From Bacteroides pyogenes_A (GTDB lineage: Bacteria > Bacteroidota > Bacteroidia > Bacteroidales > Bacteroidaceae), in NCBI RefSeq assembly GCF_048595595.1, contig NZ_CP184347.1: a stretch of 64,000 bases of DNA. One strand, written 5' to 3'. A model generated the notes under the pieces. That model saw nothing but the letters and a program-made list of their open reading frames with translations, searched no databases and was not told the origin of the DNA. Shown here one piece after another: positions 30,369 through 40,041 of this stretch. Each line of letters opens with the position of its first letter. The stretch's first letter is position 1. Position numbers and translations under genes: made by a program.

Positions 30369-30866
30369 TTAACTCCTCATCCCCTCTATAGCAGCAATGC
30401 AAGTTACAGTCAGAACAGTGCAGGCAGCTACCCGCAACAACAACAGCCAGATGGCGGAAAATGAGAAAAACTCAATGGAGAGTAATGCCAAACAGTGAAT
30501 GAAAACACCGGTAATAGTATATTTTATAAATATCGCCCACCCCATCGTAGCAAAAGAAGGAACAAAACTTTCCAAATTATCACGTGGGGTAAACAAACGT
30601 AGCAACGAAGGCCGGAGAAAAGCGAACAATACTGTCGCTGCAGCATTCATTCCGGGGGTATCTGCAAAAATATCGATTGTCAGTCCGAAGAAGAAGGCCC
30701 ACAACATCAGCTCATTCCGTGAACAGCCGGAATCAAACTTTAGAATAAAGTAAATATAAAGAAAAGGAGTCGCATATCCTCCGATATGAATGTTGTTGAG
30801 AATAAGCACTTGGAGCAATGTCAATCCGACAAACCAGCCGATTCTATGTATATAAGTAGTTATCAT
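30369..30866 (-). CDS. mreD: Rod-shape-determining membrane protein MreD
   Basis: A 165-residue protein with about five hydrophobic segments and the short loop DIFADTPGMNAAA. Position between mreC (overlap of 4 bp) and PBP2 supports the call. MreD is an inner-membrane member of the elongation complex. Confidence 0.88.
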   Translation of the reverse strand: MITTYIHRIGWFVGLTLLQVLILNNIHIGGYATPFLYIYFILKFDSGCSRNELMLWAFFFGLTIDIFADTPGMNAAATVLFAFLRPSLLRLFTPRDNLESFVPSFATMGWAIFIKYTITGVFIHCLALLSIEFFSFSAIWLLLLRVAACTVLTVTCIAAIEGMRS

Positions 30867-31708
30867 TGCTTAATAATCTTATTGTCGAGTTCTTTCAATT
30901 CCTGCCGGTCATTTCTCGCTATTACTCGAACATCACTAATTCTGCCAAAATCTGTAGCAAGTTTAACTTTCAACAGATAAGACAAGCCATCGTGAGAATC
31001 GGATATATCATCTACGGTGCCGACCATAATACCTTCGGGAAAAACAGTCGAGAAACCGCTTGTCACTACCGTATCGCCCAGATTGAATTCTGCATGTCGG
31101 GGCAAATCTTTCAAATAAGCATAACGAGAATCTCCTCGTTCCCATTTCAGATAGCCGAAATAATCGCTGCCAACAATCTTGCAGCTTATGCTCGATTTGC
31201 TGTTCAATACCGAAATGACTACCGAATAAGAAGGAGACGTTTCATATACAATACCTACGATTCCATTCCCGTCCACCACCCCCATTTCAGGCCTGATGCC
31301 CTCGTTGAATCCCTTATTCAATGTAATATAATTATCACCCAGATTAATGCTGTTTTTGATAACACCGGCCTTGAACAATCTATAATCGGTTTGCGGTATT
31401 TCTTTTATGGCATTAATAGCTATCGAGTCCGTTTGGCGTTCTTTCAGCGCCCTTTCCAAGTTTCTGATTTGTTGTTCGAGCACAATGTTCCGATCAAGTA
31501 AATCACTATTGGTCGATTTCAAGTGAAAATAAGAAGAAATACCTCCGGAAATTTTATAAACAGTTCCGGCAACCATATTCGCAGAAGTGAAAAAGGCACT
31601 CTGTTGGTAACGATTGAACCGGAATAACAAAACAAAACTGGCTACCTCCAACAGAATAAAGAGGAACCAGTAATTGTATTTCAGAAGAAAGTTTATTAAA
31701 TTCCGCAT
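30863..31708 (-). CDS. mreC: Rod-shape-determining protein MreC
   Basis: A 281-residue protein: an N-terminal membrane anchor (about 8-27), a coiled-coil stretch (about 60-95, SDLLDRNIVLEQQIRNLERA), and a beta-rich periplasmic domain with GVVDGNGIVGIVYE and DTVVTSGFSTVFPEGIMVG. It links MreB to the periplasmic synthases. It overlaps mreD by 4 bp and follows mreB by 141 bp. Confidence 0.93.
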   Translation of the reverse strand: MRNLINFLLKYNYWFLFILLEVASFVLLFRFNRYQQSAFFTSANMVAGTVYKISGGISSYFHLKSTNSDLLDRNIVLEQQIRNLERALKERQTDSIAINAIKEIPQTDYRLFKAGVIKNSINLGDNYITLNKGFNEGIRPEMGVVDGNGIVGIVYETSPSYSVVISVLNSKSSISCKIVGSDYFGYLKWERGDSRYAYLKDLPRHAEFNLGDTVVTSGFSTVFPEGIMVGTVDDISDSHDGLSYLLKVKLATDFGRISDVRVIARNDRQELKELDNKIIKQ

Positions 31709-31849
31709 ATATTTTCTTTAGGAATAAAGGGTGTGGCAGAAAAATCCGCACCTGAAGCTTTTACCTGTCTACAAATAAGTTGTGGCAAAGAGAGGCTTTA
31801 TTCCTGATCTCTTTTCGGACACTCTCTTTGTGCACATCCTTATCAAGTG

Positions 31850-32872
31850 TTATCTCATCAAAAATGAGAAACGCTCTACATTCTTCAAAGCTATACCTGT
31901 TCCCTTGGCAACGGCATGCAAAGGATCTTCGGCAATATGGAAAGGTATATTGATTTTATCAGTCAAACGCTTATCGAGTCCACGCAACAAAGCTCCGCCT
32001 CCGGCAAGATAAATTCCATTATGCACAATATCGGCATACAATTCGGGAGGCGTATTCTCCAAAGCGCTCAAAATAGCAGTTTCAATTTTAGAAACAGATT
32101 TTTCCAAACAATGAGCGATTTCCTGATAACACACAGGCACTTCCATCGGCAAAGCCGTAATACGGTTAGGCCCGTGAACAATATAATCTTCCGGAGCATC
32201 CTCTCCCAACTCTGTCAAAGCGGCTCCAACATTGATTTTAATACGTTCGGCCATACGTTCGCTGACTTTTACATTATGCTGACGATTCATGTATTCTTGA
32301 ATATCCGCAGTCAAATCATCCCCAGCAATACGAATGGAATTATTGGATACTATACCGCCCAAAGATATAACCGCGATTTCAGTCGATCCCCCACCTATAT
32401 CTACAATCATATTACCTTCGGGAGCTTCTACGTCGATTCCGATTCCGATAGCGGCAGCCATCGGTTCAAAGATCAGATAGACGTCACGTCCTCCGGCATG
32501 CTCGGCAGAATCACGAACTGCACGCAGCTCAACCTCCGTGCTTCCTGAAGGAACTCCGATCACCATCCGTAAAGAAGGCGAGAACAGACGATTACGGGTA
32601 TTTACTTGCTTGATCAGTCCACGCATCATTTGTTCACATGCATAAAAATCGGCAATTACTCCATCTCTCAGCGGACGAATAGTGCGTATATTTTCATGGG
32701 TTTTTTCATGCATCATTTTTGCTTTTTCACCCACGGCAATCATCTTATCGGTACGGCGGTCCAAAGCAACAACCGAAGGTTCATCCACCACAATCTTTCC
32801 GTTAGTGATGATGATGGTATTAGCTGTTCCCAAGTCCATCGCGATTTCTTGTGTAAAAGAAAATAATCCCAT
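31850..32872 (-). CDS. mreB: Actin-like protein MreB
   Basis: A 340-residue actin fold: phosphate-1 motif AMDLGTANTII, phosphate-2 IVDIGGGSTEIAVIS and adenosine motif GIYLAGGGALLRGLD. It forms membrane-associated filaments that organise cell-wall elongation and is the first gene of the mreBCD-mrdA-rodA cluster. It starts 121 bp downstream of the purH stop codon. Confidence 0.96.
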   Translation of the reverse strand: MGLFSFTQEIAMDLGTANTIIITNGKIVVDEPSVVALDRRTDKMIAVGEKAKMMHEKTHENIRTIRPLRDGVIADFYACEQMMRGLIKQVNTRNRLFSPSLRMVIGVPSGSTEVELRAVRDSAEHAGGRDVYLIFEPMAAAIGIGIDVEAPEGNMIVDIGGGSTEIAVISLGGIVSNNSIRIAGDDLTADIQEYMNRQHNVKVSERMAERIKINVGAALTELGEDAPEDYIVHGPNRITALPMEVPVCYQEIAHCLEKSVSKIETAILSALENTPPELYADIVHNGIYLAGGGALLRGLDKRLTDKINIPFHIAEDPLHAVAKGTGIALKNVERFSFLMR

Positions 32873-32993
32873 ATTATTTTAAGATTTTATTGTTTACAGT
32901 TTACGATTAAAAATTCTCTTAATCTACAATCTCGCCATTCACGTTCGAATATCTTTCAATCGTACATCGCAAACAGTCAGATTGGCTATTAAA

Positions 32994-34517
32994 TTAGTGT
33001 TTAAAATGTCTTATTCCGGTAACAGCCATTGCCATTCCGTGTTCATTGCAGTATGCAAAAGACAAATCGTCCTTTACCGAGCCACCCGGTTGAATTACGG
33101 CAGAAATACCTTCTTTGTCCGCTATCTCTACGCAGTCGGGGAAAGGGAAAAAAGCGTCGGATGCCATAACCGCTCCCTTTAAATCGAACCCGAACGATTT
33201 CGCTTTCTCGATAGCTTGCTTCAAAGCATCCACACGTGAAGTCTGCCCCACTCCGCTTGCCAGCAACTGCTTCCCTTTTACCAGTACTATCGCATTCGAT
33301 TTACTGTTCTTAACGATTTTATTGGCAAACAGCATATCTTCTATTTCGGTTGCCGTAGGAGCCTTTTCAGTCACAATTCTCAAATCCGCCGCTGTTTCAA
33401 TGTTCAAATCCTTATCTTGCGCCAATACGCCGTTCAATAATGAGCGGAATTGCTTTTTAGGAAGTTTGTTTTCTTTGCGAACCAGAATGATACGATTCTT
33501 TTTTTGTCCCAATATTTCAAGCGCATCCACATCGTAGTCCGGCGCGATAATCACTTCGAAGAATATCTTGTTGATTTCTTCCGCAGCTTCTTTGTCAATC
33601 ACTCCGTTCGTAATCAACACTCCTCCGAAAGCCGAAACGGGATCGCCTGCCAGCGCGTCTTTCCATGCCCCCGAAACAGAAGGACGTGAAGCCAATCCGC
33701 AAGCATTGTTATGCTTCAAAATGGCAAAGGTCACATCGTCGAACTCGTCTATCAGTTCGACAGCCGCATTGATGTCCAACAAATTGTTGTAAGAAATCTC
33801 CTTTCCATGAATCTGATCGAACATATCGTCCAAATTACCATAGAAATATCCTCTCTGATGCGGATTCTCACCATATCGGAGCATCTTCGGGTTGTTTGTG
33901 GAATAACGGAAAGCAGAGCCTTCGCCGGCATCAAAATAATTAAAAATAGCCGAATCGTAATGAGAAGAAACCGCAAATGCTTCCTTAGCCATCCAACGAC
34001 GTTCTTCCAGAGAAGAAGTGGCCCCATGTTCCATCAGCATATCCAGCAAAGGCTTATATTGAGCCTGAGACGCAACGATGATGACATCGTTATAATTCTT
34101 GGCGGCGGCACGGATCAAAGATATTCCCCCGATATCGATTTTCTCAATGATTTCGCTTTCCGGCGCACCCGAAGCTACGGTAGCTTCGAACGGATACAAA
34201 TCGACAATGACCAGATCTATTTCGGGAATTTCATACTTTTCAATTTGCTGAACATCTTGTTCCAATGAACGGCGGCAAAGAATTCCACCGAAGATTTTCG
34301 GATGCAAAGTCTTCACCCGCCCTCCCAGAATAGAAGGATAAGAAGTCAAGTCTTCCACAGCCTTACAAGGATATCCCAGCGATTCTATAAACTGACGGGT
34401 TCCGCCTGTTGACAGAAACTCCACTCCCTCCTCATGAAGTTTGGTAATAATCTCATCCAAGCCTTCCTTATGGTATACAGATACCAACGCGTTTTTTATT
34501 CTTTTAGACCCTGACAT
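32994..34517 (-). CDS. purH: Bifunctional AICAR transformylase / IMP cyclohydrolase
   Basis: A 507-residue protein, normal for PurH. The N-terminal IMP-cyclohydrolase (MGS-like) domain has ALVSVYHKEGLDE and STGGTRQFIE; the C-terminal transformylase has LRYGENPHQRGYF, ILKHNNACGLAS and DAFFPFPDCVE. It catalyses the last two steps to IMP. A -7-like TAACTTTG on the minus strand (34546-34553) lies about 30 bp upstream. Confidence 0.96.
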   Translation of the reverse strand: MSGSKRIKNALVSVYHKEGLDEIITKLHEEGVEFLSTGGTRQFIESLGYPCKAVEDLTSYPSILGGRVKTLHPKIFGGILCRRSLEQDVQQIEKYEIPEIDLVIVDLYPFEATVASGAPESEIIEKIDIGGISLIRAAAKNYNDVIIVASQAQYKPLLDMLMEHGATSSLEERRWMAKEAFAVSSHYDSAIFNYFDAGEGSAFRYSTNNPKMLRYGENPHQRGYFYGNLDDMFDQIHGKEISYNNLLDINAAVELIDEFDDVTFAILKHNNACGLASRPSVSGAWKDALAGDPVSAFGGVLITNGVIDKEAAEEINKIFFEVIIAPDYDVDALEILGQKKNRIILVRKENKLPKKQFRSLLNGVLAQDKDLNIETAADLRIVTEKAPTATEIEDMLFANKIVKNSKSNAIVLVKGKQLLASGVGQTSRVDALKQAIEKAKSFGFDLKGAVMASDAFFPFPDCVEIADKEGISAVIQPGGSVKDDLSFAYCNEHGMAMAVTGIRHFKH

Positions 34518-34608
34518 TGAATTGCTTATTTAAGTATTTGATGCGCAAAGTTACGAAATATTGTTTATCGTACGTAACAAATGGGATGTGAATTAATTAA
34601 AAAAATGA

Positions 34609-36645
34609 TTACCAAATAGATACTCGCTTGTTTTCGGGAACGAATATCGGATCTTTCTCGGTGATACGGAAAGCTTCATACCAAGGTCCTATATGCGGCA
34701 ATGCCCCGTTTACACGCCATTTGCCCAGCGAGTGCGGATCGAGTTTGGTAAGCCGCAATATTTCTTCGGGGCGGATGTTTCCTGCCCACACATTGGCATA
34801 GGCCAAAAAGAAGCGCTGTTCGGGTGTAAATCCGTCTACAACTCCCAGCGGAGACTTCTCCATTGCTTTCTTAAAGGCCTGATAAGAAACAAGCAGTCCG
34901 CCATGGTCGGCGATATTCTCACCCAACGTCAGCTGACCGTTCGCATACACTCCGGGAGCCACCCGGATGCTGTCGAAGAAGTTTACCATCACCTGAGCAC
35001 GCTCGTTAAATTTCCGCGCGTCTTCTTCCGTCCACCAGTCTTTCAAATTTCCGTCCTTGTCGTATTGACGTCCCTGATCATCGAAGCCATGCGTCATTTC
35101 ATGGCCGATCACCACACCGATGGCCCCGTAGTTCATCGCGTCGTCGGCATTCATATCGAAGAAAGGAGCTTGAAGAATAGCGGCGGGGAAACATATCTCG
35201 TTCGTTGTCGGGTTGTAATAAGCGTTCACCGTCTGAGGAGTCATGAGCCATTTATCCTTATCCACCGGCTTTCCTGCCTTGGCAATCATATCCTCATACT
35301 CCCAACGATTGGCACGTTCGATGTTTGCCCAATACGAATCGTTTTTGATCTCCAGAGCGGAATAGTCTTTCCATTTGTCGGGATATCCTATTTTCACATG
35401 AAAAGTGGATAGTTTTTCCAACGCCTTTTCCTTCGTCGGTTCGCTCATCCATTCAAGCGCCTTGATGCGGTCGCCCAAAGACGTTTGCAGATTCTTCACC
35501 AAAGTCACCATTCGTTGTTTGGCCTCGGCAGGGAAATATTTTTCCACATACATCTGTCCCACCACTTCGCCGAGAGAACCGTCGACGGTGCTCACCGCAC
35601 GTTTCCAGCGTGGCTGCATTTCTTTCTTGCCCGACATAGTTTTGCCGTAAAATTCGAAATCCTGCGCCACGAAGTCATCGCTCAGGAAAGAAGCGGCCGT
35701 ATTGATCACTCCCCACTGCAAATAGAGTTTCTGCTTGTCGAGGGGTACGGAGTTTATGATATCGGCAACTTCCTTGAACGACTGCGGTTGTCCCACATTG
35801 AGTTCTTTCAAGTCTTTCAGCCCTGCTGCCGAAAAGAAAGCATCAGTGTCGAAAGTAGGATAATTTATCTTCAGCGTATCCACTGTCATCTTATTGTAGT
35901 TGGCGTGCGGATCGCGCAATTCGACTTGCGAACGGGCGGCTTTGGCCAAACGCGTCTCGATGTTCATCACAGCTTCGACCGCTTTTCGGGCAGTCGCTTC
36001 ATCGTATCCTGCCAGACCAAACATCCGGGCAATGTGCTGTTGGTATTTATCGCGTATGTTTTTCGTCTGCTCGTCGTTTTCCAGATAATAGTCGCGTTCT
36101 CCCATTCCCAATCCGCCTTGGTAAGTATGAACGATATTCATCGAACTGTTCATGTCGTCCGCGCTTACATAGAAATGGAAATACGGATGAATGCCTTTCT
36201 TGTGCTGTTCGGCAATGAACGCATATATTTCGCTTTTATCCTTCAGAGCCGCTATCGCTTCCAGTTCTTTTTTTACAGGCGCGGCACCTTCCTTATTAAG
36301 CTTCACGCTGTCCATGGCAATGTTGTAGAGATCGCCCACCTTTTGAGCAGCGCTTCCGGGCACATTGTCTTCTTTCGCAGCCAATTCCACAATGAGCTCT
36401 TTCAATTGTTCCCTGTTGTTTTCGCGCAACATGTCGAAAGATCCGAAACGCGAATACTCGCCTGTCAGCGGATGGTTCTTCATCCAACCACCGCAAGCAT
36501 ATTGATAAAAATCCGTACCCGGCAGAGCCGTAGTATCCAAATTAGCAAGGTTGATACCCGAAGCAAGCGCAGCTTCTTTCCTGCTGTTACATCCTGTCGT
36601 CATAAGGCAAAGAGCAAAAATCGGTAAATACTTGGTTATTTTCAT
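34609..36645 (-). CDS. pepO: M13-family (neprilysin/PepO-like) metallopeptidase lipoprotein
   Basis: A 678-residue protein with a lipoprotein signal (cysteine in LMTTGCNS, about residue 19). It shows the M13 N-terminal domain, then the zinc motif HEMTH (about residues 515-519, inside VIGHEMTHGFDD) and the third ligand in ENIADHGG (about residue 575), with a C-terminal VW ending typical of M13 enzymes. Predicted to cleave peptides in the periplasm or at the surface. It is a stand-alone gene 91 bp upstream of purH. Confidence 0.93.
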   Translation of the reverse strand: MKITKYLPIFALCLMTTGCNSRKEAALASGINLANLDTTALPGTDFYQYACGGWMKNHPLTGEYSRFGSFDMLRENNREQLKELIVELAAKEDNVPGSAAQKVGDLYNIAMDSVKLNKEGAAPVKKELEAIAALKDKSEIYAFIAEQHKKGIHPYFHFYVSADDMNSSMNIVHTYQGGLGMGERDYYLENDEQTKNIRDKYQQHIARMFGLAGYDEATARKAVEAVMNIETRLAKAARSQVELRDPHANYNKMTVDTLKINYPTFDTDAFFSAAGLKDLKELNVGQPQSFKEVADIINSVPLDKQKLYLQWGVINTAASFLSDDFVAQDFEFYGKTMSGKKEMQPRWKRAVSTVDGSLGEVVGQMYVEKYFPAEAKQRMVTLVKNLQTSLGDRIKALEWMSEPTKEKALEKLSTFHVKIGYPDKWKDYSALEIKNDSYWANIERANRWEYEDMIAKAGKPVDKDKWLMTPQTVNAYYNPTTNEICFPAAILQAPFFDMNADDAMNYGAIGVVIGHEMTHGFDDQGRQYDKDGNLKDWWTEEDARKFNERAQVMVNFFDSIRVAPGVYANGQLTLGENIADHGGLLVSYQAFKKAMEKSPLGVVDGFTPEQRFFLAYANVWAGNIRPEEILRLTKLDPHSLGKWRVNGALPHIGPWYEAFRITEKDPIFVPENKRVSIW

Positions 36646-36696
36646 AATTCATGTTTTTTTAAAATTGCAATATACAAATATCGAATCGGTTCGTAT

Positions 36697-38655
36697 CTAC
36701 ATCCCCGACGCATTCTCTAACTCGATGGAAGCTTCTTCCCACTCTTCCACGATAGCGTCCAGCCTGTGTTTCATGTTTTGATACTGTTCGTACAGCTGTT
36801 TGTCCGAAGCGCCTTCGGGGGTCGCCATTTTTTCTTCCAAAAGAGCGATGTCAGCTTCCATCTTCTCTATCGTCTTCTCACAGTCGGCTACCCGGCGTTC
36901 AAGCTTTTTCATTCGCTTATTCAGTTCTTTCTGCGCTTCATACGAAAGCTTGTTTTCCGAAGCTTTTTCTCCGTCCGCATCAACGGCTTTTGCCTGAGCG
37001 GGAGCGGCAGGCGACAGTACCGTTTCTTTCTGGAGTTCATTCAGGCTTTCGATCTTTTTCTTTTGCAGAAACTCATATATACCCCCCAAATGCTCACGCA
37101 CCTCTCCGCCGCCAAACTTGTAAACCTTGCTTACCAGTCCGTCGAGAAAATCACGGTCGTGGCTCACAATAATCACGGTTCCGTCGAACTCGCGAATGGC
37201 TTCCTTCAAAACATCTTTCGAACGCATATCCAAATGATTGGTCGGCTCGTCGAGAATGAGAAAATTAACCGGTTCGAGCAGAAGTTTGATCATAGCCAGC
37301 CGGGTGCGTTCTCCTCCGGAAAGCACTTTGACCTTTTTGTCGGAGGCCTCGCCTCCAAACATGAAGGCTCCCAATATATCGCGTATCTTTAACCGGATAT
37401 CTCCGACCGCCACCCGGTCGATGGTATCGAACACCGTGAAATTTTCATCGAGCATTTGCGCCTGATTCTGCGCAAAATATCCGATCTGCACGTTATGCCC
37501 TACCGTAAGTTTTCCGCCATAGTCGATTTCGCCCATGATACATTTCACCAAAGTCGATTTCCCTTCACCGTTTTTCCCCACGAAAGCTACTTTCTCGCCG
37601 CGGTTGATTGTGAAGTTCACCCTGTGGAAAACAGTATGCTCGCCATAGCTCTTACTCACCTCTTCGCAAATGAGCGGATAATTCCCGCTCCGCCCCGCCG
37701 GAGGAAACTTCAACCGCAACGAAGAGTTGTCTTCTTCGTCTACCTCTATGCGTTCGATTCGTTCCAACTGCTTGATGCGACTCTGCACCTGAACGGCTTT
37801 TGTAGCTTTGTATCGAAACCGTTCGATAAAATTTTCCGTATCTTCAATTTGCTTCTGCTGATTCTCGTACGCGCGAAGCTGTTGTTCGCGACGCTCTTTG
37901 CGCAATACGACAAACTCGTCGTACTTCACTTTATAATCATAGATTTGTCCGCAGGATATTTCAATGGTGCGGGTAGTCACATTATTAAGGAAAGCACGGT
38001 CGTGGCTCACCAACACTACGGCGTTGGCACGGGTCGACAGAAAGTTTTCCAGCCATTGGATGCTCTCGATATCCAAATGGTTGGTAGGCTCGTCGAGCAA
38101 CAACACATCCGGACGCCTCAACAACAGTTTTGCCAGTTCGATACGCATTCTCCATCCGCCCGAGAATTCGGAGGTAAGACGGTTGAAGTCTTCTCTGACG
38201 AAACCCAGTCCCATCAGCGTCCGCTCTATTTCGGCATGAAAATTTGTTCCTCCCATCATCAGGAAGCGGTCGTTCTCGCGCGTAAACCTGTCGATAAGCG
38301 CATGATACTCCTCAGACTCATAGTCGGTCCGGTCGGACAGTTCGCGATTCATCCGCTCCAATTCCGCCTGAAGCTCAAATATATGGCTGAATGCCAGTTC
38401 CGCTTCTTCCATCACCGTGCGGACATCCGAAAGAATCATCACCTGAGGCAGATAGCCCACCGTCATGTCTTTGGGGAGGACCACCGTGCCCCGTGTGGGC
38501 GTCTGCATGCCCGCCAATATCTTCAGCATGGTCGATTTGCCCGCTCCGTTCTTTCCCACCAAGGCAATGCGGTCTTTCTTATTTATCACATAGCTGACAT
38601 CCTCAAAGAGTGCCGTCGCATTAAACTCTACCGATAATCTTTCTACTGAAATCAC
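36697..38655 (-). CDS. ABC-F family ATPase
   Basis: A 652-residue protein with two ABC domains and no membrane segment. Walker A motifs GKNGAGKST (about residue 36) and GKNGEGKST; signature motifs SGGWRMR and SGGERTR; Walker B VLLLDEPTNHLD and FLILDEPTNHLD. An inter-domain linker (about 235-320) and a C-terminal coiled coil (about 565-645) follow the Uup/YdiF layout. ABC-F proteins act on ribosomes in translation or antibiotic protection; the C-terminal coiled coil suggests a housekeeping Uup-like protein rather than resistance. A tandem-repeat array lies directly upstream. Confidence 0.92.
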   Translation of the reverse strand: MISVERLSVEFNATALFEDVSYVINKKDRIALVGKNGAGKSTMLKILAGMQTPTRGTVVLPKDMTVGYLPQVMILSDVRTVMEEAELAFSHIFELQAELERMNRELSDRTDYESEEYHALIDRFTRENDRFLMMGGTNFHAEIERTLMGLGFVREDFNRLTSEFSGGWRMRIELAKLLLRRPDVLLLDEPTNHLDIESIQWLENFLSTRANAVVLVSHDRAFLNNVTTRTIEISCGQIYDYKVKYDEFVVLRKERREQQLRAYENQQKQIEDTENFIERFRYKATKAVQVQSRIKQLERIERIEVDEEDNSSLRLKFPPAGRSGNYPLICEEVSKSYGEHTVFHRVNFTINRGEKVAFVGKNGEGKSTLVKCIMGEIDYGGKLTVGHNVQIGYFAQNQAQMLDENFTVFDTIDRVAVGDIRLKIRDILGAFMFGGEASDKKVKVLSGGERTRLAMIKLLLEPVNFLILDEPTNHLDMRSKDVLKEAIREFDGTVIIVSHDRDFLDGLVSKVYKFGGGEVREHLGGIYEFLQKKKIESLNELQKETVLSPAAPAQAKAVDADGEKASENKLSYEAQKELNKRMKKLERRVADCEKTIEKMEADIALLEEKMATPEGASDKQLYEQYQNMKHRLDAIVEEWEEASIELENASGM

Positions 38656-38773
38656 TTCTGTCTCTGGTTTATAAAAATTCCGATTTGCAAAGATAACGCA
38701 TACTTTAGTTCGGAATAAGAAAAGTCGGATAAAAATTGCCCGAACGGCAATTTACTTATGTTTTTATGACCTG

Positions 38774-38920
38774 AAAAAAAGACGGCGGGCTTTGAAAAAA
38801 AGACGGCGGGCTTTGAAAAAAAGACGGCGGGCTTTGAAAAAAAGACGGCGGGCTTTGAAAAAAAGACGGCGGGCTTTGAAAAAAAGACGGCGGGCTTTGA
38901 AAAAAAGACGGCGGGCTTTG
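38774..38920. repeat. Tandem repeat, 7 copies of 21 bp
   Basis: Seven essentially identical copies of a 21-bp unit (AAAAAAAGACGGCGGGCTTTG). Because 21 is a multiple of three, each frame stays open and gives artificial heptapeptide repeats on both strands; these are not genes. The unit is the reverse complement of the one at 5686-5781. It lies about 120 bp upstream of the ABC-F gene. Confidence 0.95.
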
Positions 38921-38955
38921 AAATCAAACATCATGATGTTTGATTTCAAAGCCCG
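38912..38955. repeat. 44-bp perfect palindrome closing the repeat array
   Basis: The last repeat copy runs into CGGGCTTTGAAATCAAACATCA and then its exact reverse complement, so the array ends in a perfect 44-bp palindrome. The TTTGATTTCAAAGCCCG half also occurs within locus 1 near 5730. Confidence 0.9.
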
Positions 38956-39055
38956 TTGTGTTTTTCTCGCCGATTGACCAAAAGCAATAAAAGGCTCCTC
39001 CCCTTTTCAAAAAGAGCAAGACAAAAGGGGAAAAAATCGCCGCAGAAATATTCGT

Positions 39056-39967
39056 TTAAAACAGTGTTGCGGGATATTCGCCGGCATCGACCAATGCCTT
39101 GATCTTATCCACTACGCTCTGACGATCTTCAGGATAAGTCACTCCGAACCACTTACTGGTGGTATCAAGCACTTCTACCGTTGCCGTACCGTCGTTGATC
39201 AGTTTATCTACCATCAAAGGAATGAAAAACTCGCTCTTTAAGTTTTCCATGTTCTTCGGGTCGCCCAAAAAGGTTTTGAAGAACTCCTTGCTATATGCAA
39301 AGTAATCAGGGGTAAATCCCCAGAAATTCATGCTAACGGGCGTATTGTCAGAAGTAGCCACCCACTCTCCGTTGTCGTCGAGGTATTTTACTTCTCCGTC
39401 AATACGCTGAATCTTGGTACGCTCCACGACCGAAGTCAACAGGTTGCGGTCGTCGGTTTCACAAACCCCGCGCGACACTGTTCCGCTTTCACTCAAAGTA
39501 TTTCCTATGCGAAACCCGACCATAGAGTAAACATGCTTTGAATTTTCCGGAAGGGCGGAAAGGAATTTTCCCATCACACGGAAAGAATCGCGTCCGTAGA
39601 AGTCGTCGCAATTAATCACTGCAAACGGTTCTTTTATCGCATCGGCTCCCATCATCACCGCATGGTTTGTTCCCCAAGGCTTCGTACGGTCTGCAGGGCA
39701 GGTAAAACCTTCGGGAAGAGCATCCAACGACTGGAAAACCATTTCGCAAGGGATGTGCCCTTGGTATTTGGAGATGATCTTTTCACGAAAGTCCTGCTCG
39801 AAATCTTTACGGATGACAAAGACCAATTTGCCGAATCCTGCATTAATAGCATCGTATATGGAATAATCCATGATGGTTTCGCCATTAGGACCCAATCCGT
39901 CCAATTGTTTCAAGCCCCCGTAACGGCTACCCATACCGGCTGCCAGTAAGAATAAAGTTGGTTTCAT
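39056..39967 (-). CDS. Sugar-nucleotidyltransferase-like protein
   Basis: A 303-residue GT-A fold protein. The N-terminal LLAAGMGSRYGGLKQLDGLG is the nucleotide-binding G-x-G-x-R motif of NTP-transferases; VINCDDFYGRDSF is the metal-binding acidic segment. Resembles the UTP/CTP nucleotidyltransferase family used in polysaccharide synthesis, substrate undetermined. It is a single gene; a -7-like TACTTTTG (minus strand, 40021-40028) lies about 55 bp upstream. Confidence 0.82.
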   Translation of the reverse strand: MKPTLFLLAAGMGSRYGGLKQLDGLGPNGETIMDYSIYDAINAGFGKLVFVIRKDFEQDFREKIISKYQGHIPCEMVFQSLDALPEGFTCPADRTKPWGTNHAVMMGADAIKEPFAVINCDDFYGRDSFRVMGKFLSALPENSKHVYSMVGFRIGNTLSESGTVSRGVCETDDRNLLTSVVERTKIQRIDGEVKYLDDNGEWVATSDNTPVSMNFWGFTPDYFAYSKEFFKTFLGDPKNMENLKSEFFIPLMVDKLINDGTATVEVLDTTSKWFGVTYPEDRQSVVDKIKALVDAGEYPATLF

Positions 39968-40041
39968 AAGTTTTGTAATATTAAAAAGGTTATTGATGTC
40001 AACGGCATCAGATTTCCCTGCAAAAGTACGAAATTTATTCT

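Noticed and set aside
36697..38655. ABC-F protein as an antibiotic-resistance factor
   Set aside because: The C-terminal coiled coil and Uup-like layout point to a housekeeping ABC-F; nothing in the context suggests resistance.
38652..38977. Open frames with heptapeptide repeats on both strands
   Set aside because: They are produced by a 21-bp tandem repeat staying in frame; no start signal or homologous protein is credible.
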